A stretch of 5,120 bases of DNA from contig CADCWC010000314.1 in assembly GCA_902806305.1 (NCBI GenBank), positions 1-5,120 on the forward strand. The letters are read 5' to 3'. The notes below the pieces were generated by a model, which was not told the origin of the DNA, searched no databases, and was given only the letters and a program-made list of their open reading frames with translations. Made by a program: the position numbers and the translations under genes. The first letter of the stretch is position 1; every line of letters starts with the position of its first letter. This stretch comes from an uncultured Thermoleophilia bacterium (GTDB lineage Bacteria; Actinomycetota; Thermoleophilia; Gaiellales; F1-60-MAGs149). Of the stretch, positions 1 to 5,120 are shown one piece after another.

Positions 1-264
1 GCGCGTCGCCCGCACGTCGTCGAGGGGGAGTCCGTAGGCGCCCTCCAGGGCGGCCACGACCACGTCAACGCGCATCAGCATCCCGGCGCCGCCGCCGTAG
101 GGCGTGTCGTCGACGACGTGGTGCTTGAGCGGCGAGTGGTCGCGGATGTTGTGCAGGCCGAGCCGCAACGGTCCCGCCAGGGCGTTCTGGACCGAGCGCT
201 GCTCGACGAGCCACGAGAACCAGCTCGGGAAGAGGGTGAACACGTCGAGCTGCAGCGCGCTCAG
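1..264 (-). CDS. trmD: tRNA (guanine-N1)-methyltransferase TrmD, N-terminal part (cut by left window edge)
   Basis: TrmD is a SPOUT-class enzyme that uses S-adenosylmethionine to methylate N1 of G37 next to the anticodon, which prevents +1 frameshifting. The visible 88 codons begin with the family hallmark QLDVFTLFP and contain HNIRDHSPLKHHVVDD and then TPYGGGAGMLM at about residues 54-64, the conserved glycine-rich segment of TrmD. The trefoil-knot SAM site and C-terminal domain lie outside the window (usual length about 230-270 aa). The start is unusual. The frame has no ATG, GTG or TTG near the expected N-terminus. A CTG at 262-264 overlaps the rimM stop as CTGA and follows a GAGGGG (270-275) by 5 nt, so I chose it. 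A second CTG at 253-255 would give QLDVFTLFP directly. A GTG at 241-243 would remove part of the first beta strand. The gene follows rimM, the usual order. Family assignment is very secure; the exact start is inferred. Confidence 0.95.
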   Translation of the reverse strand, partial: MSALQLDVFTLFPSWFSWLVEQRSVQNALAGPLRLGLHNIRDHSPLKHHVVDDTPYGGGAGMLMRVDVVVAALEGAYGLPLDDVRATR

Positions 265-767
265 AGCAGCCCCTCGACGATCTCGATCCGCCGGCCCGGC
301 ACGTCGACCGACGGCACGAGCGCGGCGACGAAGGGGATCCGCGTGTGCTCCGGGTCGTCGAGCACGAGCACGTCATGGGCCACGCCGTCCTCCACGTCCG
401 TGACCCGGCCGAGCTCCCGGTCGCCCGAGACCGCCACGCAGCCGATCAGGTCGAAGCGGAACCAGCTGTCCTCCTCGGGATCCGGGAGGGCGCCACGGGG
501 CAGCTCGAGCGCTACGCCGCGCAGCGCCTCGGCGGCGTCCCGGTCGTCGTGGCCCTCGAGCGCCACGAGCGGGCGGACCTCCGTCCCCGCCCGACGTCGG
601 ACCCCGGTCGGTCGCCCGTCGGCCAGCAGCCGCGATCCGACCTCGAAGCCGTACCACCCGCACGGCCCCTCCACGACGAAGGCGCCGTCAAGGCCGTGCG
701 GCCGCCCGACGGTGCCGACCCGGACCCGCTCGGGCCGCCACGGGAAGCGCCCCGGGCGCTCCCTCAC
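261..767 (-). CDS. rimM: 16S rRNA processing protein RimM
   Basis: RimM is a cytosolic assembly factor for the 30S subunit. It binds ribosomal protein uS19 and helps mature the head of the 16S rRNA. The 168-aa product has the two expected domains. The N-terminal RimM beta-barrel opens with VRVGTVGRPHGLDGAF (about residues 15-30), with the family's G-x-x-G-x-x-H-G-x-x-G pattern. A C-terminal PRC-barrel runs from about residue 100, with FRFDLIGC (103-110), ELGRVTDV and RIPFVAALVPSVD (143-155). Length is normal. The start is a GTG at 765-767, and its GTGA overlaps the stop codon of the KH gene upstream. The later valine codons before the conserved VGTVGRPHG are GTC, so this is the only sensible start. 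No strong Shine-Dalgarno sequence precedes it, consistent with translational coupling to khpA. It sits directly before trmD, as in many bacteria. Confidence 0.96.
   Translation of the reverse strand: MRERPGRFPWRPERVRVGTVGRPHGLDGAFVVEGPCGWYGFEVGSRLLADGRPTGVRRRAGTEVRPLVALEGHDDRDAAEALRGVALELPRGALPDPEEDSWFRFDLIGCVAVSGDRELGRVTDVEDGVAHDVLVLDDPEHTRIPFVAALVPSVDVPGRRIEIVEGLL
270..275 (-). promoter_or_regulatory. Probable ribosome binding site for trmD (CTG start)
   Basis: GAGGGG on the minus strand lies inside the last codons of rimM, 5 nt before CTG 262-264 and 14 nt before CTG 253-255. The spacing favours the first CTG, which overlaps the rimM TGA. The purine run also encodes rimM residues E-G, so its role as a binding site is inferred. 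Confidence 0.45.
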
Positions 768-1030
768 CCGTCGATCTCGACGTGCGTCACGCCGCCCGAG
801 CGGATACCGCCCGCCCGCACGACGGAGCGCAGGGCGCGCACGACGCGGCCCTGCCTGCCGATCACCTTCCCGCGGTCGTCCGGGGCGACGTGGACGACGA
901 GGACCGGCGCGCCCTCGCGGCGCTCCTCGACCACCTCGACGCTGTCCGGGTCGTCGACCAGGCCGCGCACCAGGTACTCGCAGAGCGAGCGGGTGTCGCG
1001 CGGGAGGTCGGCGGCCGGGTCGGTGGGCAC
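764..1030 (-). CDS. khpA: KH-domain RNA-binding protein KhpA
   Basis: This is a small single-KH-domain protein of the KhpA (YlqC) family. In Gram-positive bacteria it binds RNA, often with partner KhpB, and affects cell-envelope and sRNA biology; its role here is not proven. The 88-aa product has an acidic helical N-terminus and the EYLVRGLVDDPDSVEV block typical of the family (18-33). The core beta strand is VLVVHVAP (43-50). The KH nucleic-acid-binding loop is GKVIGRQG, with the GxxG motif at residues 58-61 (GRQG), followed by the RVVRALRSVVRA helix. The start is GTG at 1028-1030, set by an AGGAG (1039-1043) 8 nt upstream that overlaps the rpsP stop codon. The end overlaps the rimM start by 4 nt. 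Its place between rpsP and rimM is the standard position in actinobacteria and Firmicutes, which supports the assignment. Confidence 0.94.
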   Translation of the reverse strand: MPTDPAADLPRDTRSLCEYLVRGLVDDPDSVEVVEERREGAPVLVVHVAPDDRGKVIGRQGRVVRALRSVVRAGGIRSGGVTHVEIDG

Positions 1031-1038
1031 GCGGACGG

Positions 1039-1043
1039 CTCCT
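1039..1043 (-). promoter_or_regulatory. Ribosome binding site of khpA, overlapping the rpsP stop
   Basis: The minus strand reads TAGGAG, so the rpsP TAG stop and the AGGAG core overlap by two bases. An 8-nt spacer leads to the GTG at 1028-1030. This fixes the khpA start and suggests translational coupling between rpsP and khpA. Confidence 0.8.
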
Positions 1044-1281
1044 AGATGATCCCGGACTTCTGCAGGAGTCGACGGACGGGCTGCGACGGCTGTGCGCCCT
1101 TCGCCAGCCAGGCCTTGGCCCGGTCGGCGTCGATCTCGATCAGCGACGGCTGGAGCTGCGGGTTGTACCGGCCGATCGTCTCGATCGAGCGGCCGTCACG
1201 CGGTGCGTTCGCGTCGGCGACGACGACCCGGTAGATCGGGTTGCCCTTGTTGCCGATCCGGGTGAGTCGGATCTTGACCAT
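1042..1281 (-). CDS. rpsP: 30S ribosomal protein bS16
   Basis: This is small-subunit ribosomal protein bS16, which binds the 5' and central domains of 16S rRNA early in 30S assembly. The 79-aa sequence matches throughout: MVKIRLTRIGNKGNPIYRVV at the N-terminus, VADANAPRDGRSIETIGRYNP (21-41) in the centre, and the helical block IEIDADRAKAWLAKGAQPS followed by VRRLLQKSGI at the C-terminus. Length is typical for the family (about 75-90 aa). The ATG at 1279-1281 is secured by a near-perfect Shine-Dalgarno sequence 6 nt upstream. The gene starts only 4 nt after the ffh stop and its own stop overlaps the khpA ribosome binding site, so it is inside the operon. Confidence 0.98.
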   Translation of the reverse strand: MVKIRLTRIGNKGNPIYRVVVADANAPRDGRSIETIGRYNPQLQPSLIEIDADRAKAWLAKGAQPSQPVRRLLQKSGII

Positions 1282-1285
1282 GTTC

Positions 1286-2647
1286 CTACCTCCTTCCTCG
1301 TCCTGCGCCGCGGGGTGCGCCCCGCGGCATCTGGGGCAACCGGGGCGCCTTGCCGCCCCCGCCGCCCGTCAGCTGCTTCATCATCTTCTTCATCTGCTTG
1401 TGCTGCAGCAGCAGCTGGTTGATCTGCTGCACGCTGGTCCCGGACCCCTTGGCGATGCGCGAGCGGCGGGAGCCGTTGACGAGCTCGGGCCGGCGTCGCT
1501 CCTCGGGCGTCATCGAGAGGATAATCGCCTCGACCCGATCGAGCTGCCGGTCGTCGACCGGCATGTTGCGCAGCTCCTTGCCCACGCCGGGCAGCATCTT
1601 CAGGATCGAGCCGAGCGAGCCCATCTTGCGGATCGACCGGAGCTGGTCGAGCAGGTCGTCGAGCGTGAACTCCGAGCGGCGGATCTTCTGCTCGAGCTCC
1701 TCGGCCTTCTTGGCGTCGATCGTCTCCTCGGCGCGCTCGATGAGCGACAGCACGTCGCCCATGCCGAGGATGCGCGACGCCATCCGGTCGGGATGGAACT
1801 CCTCGAACTGGTCGAGCTTCTCGCCCACCGAGGCGAACTTGATCGGCACGCCGGTGACGGCCCGCACGCTCAGCGCCGCGCCACCGCGCGCGTCGCCGTC
1901 GAGCTTCGTGAGGACCAGCCCGTCGAACGCGACGCGCTCCTGGAAGGTCCGCGCCACGTTGACGGCGTCCTGGCCGGTCATCGAGTCGAGTACGAGGAGC
2001 ACGTTGTGCGGCGTCGTCGCGTCCCGGATGCGGACGAGCTCGTCCATCAGCTCGGCGTCGACGTGCAGCCGGCCGGCGGTGTCGATGATGACCACGTCCC
2101 GGCCCTGCTGTCGCGCCTGCCGGACGCCCCACTCCGCGATGTCGACCGGGTCGGCGTCCGTCCCCTGCTCGTAGACGGGGACGCCGACCTGGCCGCCGAC
2201 CGTGACGAGCTGGTGCACGGCGGCCGGACGGTAGACGTCGCAGGCCACGAGTGCGGGCTTCTTCCCGCCCCTCAGCAGGAGGCGGGCGAGCTTGGCCGCC
2301 GTCGTCGTCTTGCCCGAGCCCTGCAGCCCGGCCATCAGGATGACGGTGGGCGCCTGCGGGGCGGTGACGAGGCCCTCGGACCCCGCGCCCATGAGCTTCG
2401 TGAGCTCCTCGTCGACGATCTTGACGACCTGCTGGCCGGGCGTGAGGCTCTCCGTGACCTCGCTGCCCGTGGCCCGCTCGCGGACCGCGGCCACGAAGTC
2501 CTTGACGACCTGGAAGTTGACGTCGGCCTCGAGCAGCGCCAGACGGATCTCCCGCATCGCCGCCCGGACGTCGTCCTCCGACAGCCGTCCGCGCGAGCGG
2601 AGGTCGCCGAGGGTGGCGGTGAGTCGGTCGGAGAGGGAGTCGAACAC
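1286..2647 (-). CDS. ffh: Signal recognition particle GTPase Ffh (SRP54)
   Basis: Ffh is the protein subunit of the signal recognition particle. With 4.5S/scRNA it binds signal peptides emerging from ribosomes and docks on FtsY at the membrane. The 453-aa product has the complete NGM architecture. The N domain begins VFDSLSDRLTATLGDLRSRG. The G domain has the P-loop GLQGSGKTT (107-115), DVYRPAA (137-143), DTAGRL (189-194) and TKLD (247-250) with DGDARGG, then the FASVGEKLDQFEEFHPDRMASR closing element. The M domain (about 320-430) has GSLGSILKMLPG (343-354), the RNA-binding SRRSRIAKGSGTS (393-405) and the methionine-rich QMKKMMKQL. A glycine/arginine-rich tail ends the protein. I chose the GTG at 2645-2647 because family members begin M-FDSLSDRL. 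The frame stays open to an ATG at 2723-2725, but that 26-residue extension looks non-coding. No clear Shine-Dalgarno sequence precedes the GTG. It is the first gene of the operon in this window. Confidence 0.98.
   Translation of the reverse strand: MFDSLSDRLTATLGDLRSRGRLSEDDVRAAMREIRLALLEADVNFQVVKDFVAAVRERATGSEVTESLTPGQQVVKIVDEELTKLMGAGSEGLVTAPQAPTVILMAGLQGSGKTTTAAKLARLLLRGGKKPALVACDVYRPAAVHQLVTVGGQVGVPVYEQGTDADPVDIAEWGVRQARQQGRDVVIIDTAGRLHVDAELMDELVRIRDATTPHNVLLVLDSMTGQDAVNVARTFQERVAFDGLVLTKLDGDARGGAALSVRAVTGVPIKFASVGEKLDQFEEFHPDRMASRILGMGDVLSLIERAEETIDAKKAEELEQKIRRSEFTLDDLLDQLRSIRKMGSLGSILKMLPGVGKELRNMPVDDRQLDRVEAIILSMTPEERRRPELVNGSRRSRIAKGSGTSVQQINQLLLQHKQMKKMMKQLTGGGGGKAPRLPQMPRGAPRGAGRGRR
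1288..1295 (-). promoter_or_regulatory. Ribosome binding site of rpsP
   Basis: On the minus strand this reads AAGGAGGT, an almost ideal anti-16S complement, 6 nt before the rpsP ATG. Its last base is also the first base of the ffh TAG stop, so a ribosome ending on ffh finishes on top of the site. It is clearly the strongest Shine-Dalgarno sequence in the window, in keeping with the extra output a ribosomal protein needs compared with ffh. Confidence 0.9.
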
Positions 2648-2723
2648 GAGGCGCAGGCGGCGGCGACCGGGACCCGGCGCCGAAGGGACAGTATGCCGCA
2701 CCCGCCGTGGGCCGACGGCCATC
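2648..2723. promoter_or_regulatory. Divergent intergenic region between ffh and the CYTH gene
   Basis: This 76-bp stretch separates two genes transcribed away from each other, so by position it should carry both promoters. It is very GC-rich apart from the short A/T patch ACAGTATG at 2688-2695. Read leftward this gives CATACT (2690-2695, 4 of 6 matches to TATAAT), which would place a start about 36 nt before the ffh GTG. I see no matching -35 box at the usual distance, no clear Shine-Dalgarno sequence before either start, and no operator-like repeat. The promoter role is inferred mainly from the layout. Confidence 0.4.
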
Positions 2724-3389
2724 ATGCCGCGCGTGGAGATCGAGCTGCAGTACCTGTACCGGAGCAGCGAGCCGCTGCTCGTGCCCGCCGAGCTCGCCGG
2801 GTTCGCGCTGGCAGGCTCGACGAGCTTCGAGATCGTCGACGCCTACTTCGACACCGCGGAGCTCGGACTCCGGCGCGCCGGGTCGTCGCTGCGGATCCGG
2901 CGGCAGACGTCGCTCCCCGCACCCGTCCTGACCTGGAAGGGCCCCTCCGCGCGCCGCCCGGACGGAGCGAAGGAGCGCGAGGAGGTCGAGATCCCGCTCG
3001 ACCACGTGCCGCCCGACGGACGGGACGTGGCGGCGCAGCTCGAGCGCTTCCGGCTCTGGGAGGGGGTCACGGCCACGACGGGGGTGACGCCCGACACGCC
3101 GCTCGAGGGCATCGGCGAGCTGCGGAACCGGCGCAGCGCCCACCTCTACGTGCAGGGCCTGCACCAGCTGGAGCTCACGTGGGACCGGCTGACCTATCCG
3201 GTCGGAAAGCCTGAGGTTCGACTCGAGGTCGAGGTCAAGCGACGTGGCGCCTCACGCCATCTGGCGGCCGTCGACCGGGAGCTGCGCGCGCTGTACGGCA
3301 AGAAGCTCGCCCCGACGCCGTACGGGAAGTCGCACGAGCTGGCCCGCCGGCTCTACCCCGAGGCCTTCGCGACTGCCACCGGCCTCTAG
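2724..3389 (+). CDS. CYTH-domain (triphosphate tunnel metalloenzyme family) protein
   Basis: The 221-aa product is a stand-alone CYTH domain, the fold of class IV adenylate cyclases, thiamine triphosphatases and inorganic triphosphatases, which bind triphosphates and divalent metal inside a beta-barrel tunnel. Visible markers are VEIELQYLY (4-12), DAYFDTAELGLRRAGSSLRIRR (39-60) with the paired basic strand, LTWKGP (69-74), EREEVEI (84-90), RNRRSAHLY (134-142), LELTWDRLTY, the acidic/basic strand EVRLEVEVKR (164-173) and the closing TPYGKSHELARRLY (198-211) with the family's late K-S pair. The usual N-terminal ExExK reads EIELQ (5-9), so the lysine is replaced by glutamine. The other tunnel Arg, Lys and Glu positions look intact. 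There is no CHAD domain or signal peptide, so it is probably cytosolic. The ATG at 2724 lies immediately before the conserved first strand, with no good Shine-Dalgarno sequence. Substrate cannot be read from the sequence; inorganic triphosphatase is the default guess for bacterial members. Confidence 0.88.
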   Translation: MPRVEIELQYLYRSSEPLLVPAELAGFALAGSTSFEIVDAYFDTAELGLRRAGSSLRIRRQTSLPAPVLTWKGPSARRPDGAKEREEVEIPLDHVPPDGRDVAAQLERFRLWEGVTATTGVTPDTPLEGIGELRNRRSAHLYVQGLHQLELTWDRLTYPVGKPEVRLEVEVKRRGASRHLAAVDRELRALYGKKLAPTPYGKSHELARRLYPEAFATATGL

Positions 3390-3439
3390 CTCAGCCTTCG
3401 CGGGCGGCGCTCGGCCGGACGGTGACCTCGGCAGGCGCG

Positions 3440-3445
3440 TAGCAT
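3440..3445 (+). promoter_or_regulatory. Possible -10 element for a leaderless GT4 transcript
   Basis: TAGCAT matches the actinobacterial TAnnnT -10 pattern and ends 6 nt before the ATG at 3452. Transcription starting at the usual distance would begin on or next to the A of the ATG, giving a leaderless mRNA. The absence of any Shine-Dalgarno-like purine run between 3425 and 3451 supports this. No good -35 hexamer is seen 16-18 nt upstream, which is common in such promoters. Confidence 0.4.
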
Positions 3446-3451
3446 CACCCC

Positions 3452-4570
3452 ATGGTCGAGACTCCCGCACCCGACCGTCCGCTCCGGATCGGGCTGATCG
3501 CGCCGCCGTGGTTCAGCGTGCCGCCCGCCGCGTACGGGGGGATCGAGCTCGTCGTGGCCATCCTGGCCGACGGCCTCGTGGCGGCCGGCCACGACGTGAC
3601 ACTGTTCGCGTCCGGTGGCTCCGAGACGAGCGCGCGGCTGGTCAGCGTCTACGAGCGCCCCCCGTCCGAGCGGATCGGCCAGACCCTCACGGAGCTCCGT
3701 CACGTGGCCGCCGCGGTGCACGGCGCGGCGGGGCGGCTGGACGTGCTCCACGACCACTCCGGCTTCGCAGGCGCGGCGCTCGTCGGGCAGGCGGGCGTGC
3801 CCGCCTGCCACACCGTGCACGGGCCCCTGACCCAGGAGACCCGGGCGCTCTACCGGACGCTCGCGGCGCTCGACCCCACCCTGCGCCTGATCTCGATCTC
3901 GCGCCGGCAGCGCGCGCCGGATCCGGCGCTCCCGTGGCTCGCGAACTGCCCGAACGGCCTCAGGCTCGACGACTACCCGCTCGCCGAGGAGAAGGAGGAC
4001 TACCTCGTGTTCCTCGGCCGGATGGCGCCCGAGAAGGGGTGCCGCGAGGCCGTCCAGGTGGCGCGCGCCGTGGGCCGGCCGCTCCGGATCGCGGCGAAGG
4101 CGCAGGACGGCGCGGAGCTCCTGTACTTCGAGGAGGAGATCGCGCCGCTCCTCGGCGGCGACGTGGAGTTCCTCGGCGAGCTCGGTCACGCCGCCAAGGT
4201 CGAGCTGCTCGGCCGTGCCGCGTGCATGCTCTTCCCGATCGACTGGGAGGAGCCGTTCGGGCTCGTCATGATCGAGGCGATGGCGTGCGGCACGCCCGTG
4301 CTGGCCACGGCACGGGGGTCCGTCCCCGAGGTGGTGAGCCCCGGGCGGAGCGGCGTCGTCGTCGACGACTGGCGCGACATGCCCGCCGCGCTCGAGGACG
4401 CGCTCCGGATCGACGCCGCGAGCTGCCGCGCCCACGTTGCCGACCGGTTCTCGGTCGACCGGGTGGTGCGGGACCACGTCGAGGCGTACCGACGCCTGCT
4501 CGACGAGGCGGGCGACCCGTCGGCCGTCGCTCCGACCGGCCCGGCGACGACGCTCCGGACGTCGCCCTAG
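3452..4570 (+). CDS. Glycosyltransferase family 4 (GT-B fold) protein
   Basis: This is a retaining GT4-type glycosyltransferase that moves a sugar from an NDP-sugar donor to an unknown acceptor, predicted cytosolic or membrane-peripheral. The 372-aa product has both Rossmann-like halves. The N-terminal half has RIGLIAPPW (12-20), the glycine loop AAYGGIELVVAILADGL (26-42), GHDVTLFASG (46-55), DVLHDHSGFAG (97-107) and HTVHGPL (120-126). The C-terminal half opens with DYLVFLGRMAPEKG (183-196), whose Arg/Lys normally contact the donor phosphates. It continues with VEFLGELG and the EX7E-type motif EEPFGLVMIEAMACGTPV (266-283), with E267 and E275 in register, then RGSVPEVV (288-295). No signal peptide or membrane segment is evident. 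The ATG is supported by the immediate conserved N-terminus and by a -10-like TAGCAT just upstream. It converges with a debranching-enzyme gene, which suggests a role in glucan or compatible-solute metabolism, but acceptor and donor are unknown. Confidence 0.93.
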   Translation: MVETPAPDRPLRIGLIAPPWFSVPPAAYGGIELVVAILADGLVAAGHDVTLFASGGSETSARLVSVYERPPSERIGQTLTELRHVAAAVHGAAGRLDVLHDHSGFAGAALVGQAGVPACHTVHGPLTQETRALYRTLAALDPTLRLISISRRQRAPDPALPWLANCPNGLRLDDYPLAEEKEDYLVFLGRMAPEKGCREAVQVARAVGRPLRIAAKAQDGAELLYFEEEIAPLLGGDVEFLGELGHAAKVELLGRAACMLFPIDWEEPFGLVMIEAMACGTPVLATARGSVPEVVSPGRSGVVVDDWRDMPAALEDALRIDAASCRAHVADRFSVDRVVRDHVEAYRRLLDEAGDPSAVAPTGPATTLRTSP

Positions 4571-5120
4571 CGGCGCTCGGCGGCCGCCGGGCTCGCCGCG
4601 TCGACGCGCACGACCGAGTCCTCCACGGTCACGGTCCACCGCCTGCCGACCGCCTCGACGCCGTCGACGCGAAGGTCGAGACCCCGGACCGGCACCTCCG
4701 CGACCGCCGTCAAGGTCTGCCTCGACGGGTCGGGCTCGAGGCCGAGCACGGCCTGCAGGCACAGGACCGGCGCGCCCGACGCCCAGGCCTGCGGCGAGCA
4801 GGAGGTGGGATAGAGCACCGGGAAGCCCGTCTCGTCGCGGTCGAACCCCGCGATCACCTCGGGCAGCCGCCAGCCGAAGTGCTCGGCCGCCTCGAGCAGC
4901 GCCAGGAAGAGCCGCGCCGCCTCGGGCGCGTGGCCCGTGCGCGCGAGGCCCGCGCAGGCGATCGAGGTGTCGTGCGGCCAGACCGTCCCGTTGTGGTACT
5001 CGATCGGGTTGTAGCCGCCGGAGCTCTTCGCCATCGTGCGGACGCCCCAGCCGCTGAAGAGCTCCGGCTCGAGCAGGACGCGGGCCGTCGGCGCCAGCCG
5101 GTCGTCGGCGACGATGCCCC
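4567..5120 (-). CDS. Amylo-alpha-1,6-glucosidase / glycogen debranching-type enzyme, C-terminal part (cut by right window edge)
   Basis: The visible 183 residues are the C-terminal end of a bacterial debranching-enzyme-like glycoside hydrolase with an (alpha/alpha)6 barrel. Family members cleave alpha-1,6 branch stubs or related alpha-glucosides. The diagnostic stretch is ELFSGWGVRTMA (19-30 of the fragment) and then GGYNPIEYHNGTVWPHDTS (34-52), the 'WGxRTxA..YNPxxYHNGxVWPHD' block near the C-terminal edge of the catalytic barrel. It is followed by helices AGLARTGHAPEAARLFLALLEAAEHF, PVLYPTSCSPQAWASGAPV and a short beta-rich tail. The frame is open through the right edge, so ATG 5032-5034 is an internal methionine and the true start lies outside. 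Related proteins usually have about 650-720 aa with an N-terminal beta-sandwich domain, which cannot be checked here. Its TAG stop overlaps the stop of the convergent GT4 gene. Exact substrate is uncertain. Confidence 0.88.
   Translation of the reverse strand, partial: GIVADDRLAPTARVLLEPELFSGWGVRTMAKSSGGYNPIEYHNGTVWPHDTSIACAGLARTGHAPEAARLFLALLEAAEHFGWRLPEVIAGFDRDETGFPVLYPTSCSPQAWASGAPVLCLQAVLGLEPDPSRQTLTAVAEVPVRGLDLRVDGVEAVGRRWTVTVEDSVVRVDAASPAAAERR
4570..4599. repeat. GC-rich inverted repeat just past the convergent stop codons
   Basis: The arms GCGGCG (4570-4575) and CGCCGC (4594-4599) flank a perfect 12-bp palindrome CGGCGGCCGCCG (4578-4589). Together they could fold as a strong hairpin in RNA from either strand. 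It begins at the last base of the GT4 stop codon and lies within the last codons (PAAAERR region) of the debranching-enzyme gene. There is no T-tract, so it is not a classical intrinsic terminator. In DNA this GC-rich, palindromes also arise by chance and from alanine codons. Confidence 0.35.

Noticed and set aside
118..1422. 434-codon plus-strand open frame over trmD, rimM, khpA and rpsP
   Set aside because: It is antisense to four well-conserved genes, with Ser/Arg/Pro-rich low-complexity translation.
2648..2725. Extension of ffh to the ATG at 2723-2725, which would overlap the divergent CYTH start
   Set aside because: The 26 extra residues are arginine- and proline-rich with no resemblance to SRP54 N-termini. 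Family members start right at the FDSLSDRL block, so the GTG at 2645-2647 fits better.
1140..3214. Very long open frames on both strands (over 650 codons) crossing ffh, the divergent spacer and the CYTH gene
   Set aside because: They are low-complexity, rich in Arg, Ala, Gly and Pro, match no family, and run antisense or out of frame to clearly conserved genes. Long spurious frames are expected in DNA this GC-rich.
3390..3451. Intrinsic terminator after the CYTH gene
   Set aside because: I see no convincing stem-loop followed by a T-run in the 62-bp gap, so no terminator is called.
3386..4762. 458-codon open frame antisense to the GT4 gene
   Set aside because: The translation is His/Arg/Gly-rich with no recognisable domain, and it is explained as the complement of the GT4 coding sequence.
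5032..5034. ATG as the start of a short 155-aa protein at the right edge
   Set aside because: Family-typical sequence (ELFSGWGVRT) continues upstream in the same frame to the window edge, so this methionine is internal.

Overview
The window is GC-rich chromosomal DNA (roughly 70% by eye) with dense genes, many GTG starts and strong third-position G/C bias. These traits, and the order ffh-rpsP-khpA-rimM-trmD with a KH-domain gene between rpsP and rimM, suggest an actinobacterium. A deep-branching Thermoleophilia-type or metagenome-derived lineage is possible, but I cannot fix the taxon from sequence alone.

Positions 1-2647 (minus strand) hold a conserved protein-targeting and ribosome-maturation operon. 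Read in the direction of transcription it is ffh (SRP GTPase), rpsP (ribosomal protein bS16), khpA (small KH RNA-binding protein), rimM (16S processing factor) and the N-terminal third of trmD (tRNA m1G37 methyltransferase), which runs off the left edge. The genes are packed tightly. rpsP starts 4 nt after ffh and carries a near-perfect Shine-Dalgarno sequence that abuts the ffh stop. The khpA Shine-Dalgarno sequence overlaps the rpsP stop. rimM starts with a GTGA overlap. trmD appears to start at a CTG in a CTGA overlap, since no ATG, GTG or TTG lies at a plausible place.

Positions 2648-2723 are a 76-bp divergent intergenic region that must hold promoters for ffh (leftward) and a CYTH-domain gene (rightward). 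The CYTH protein (2724-3389, plus) is a single-domain triphosphate-tunnel enzyme whose N-terminal ExExK signature reads EIELQ. After a 62-bp gap comes a GT4-family (GT-B fold) glycosyltransferase (3452-4570, plus), with a -10-like hexamer placed as in leaderless actinobacterial genes.

Positions 4567-5120 (minus) hold the C-terminal part of a bacterial glycogen-debranching / amylo-alpha-1,6-glucosidase-type protein, cut by the right edge. It converges on the glycosyltransferase, and the two stop codons share a CTAG. The two genes suggest a storage or compatible-solute carbohydrate locus beside the housekeeping operon. I found no tRNA, rRNA, CRISPR array, insertion sequence, phage gene or new multi-gene system. 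The points of interest are translational starts, one altered catalytic-tunnel residue and gene-end architecture.
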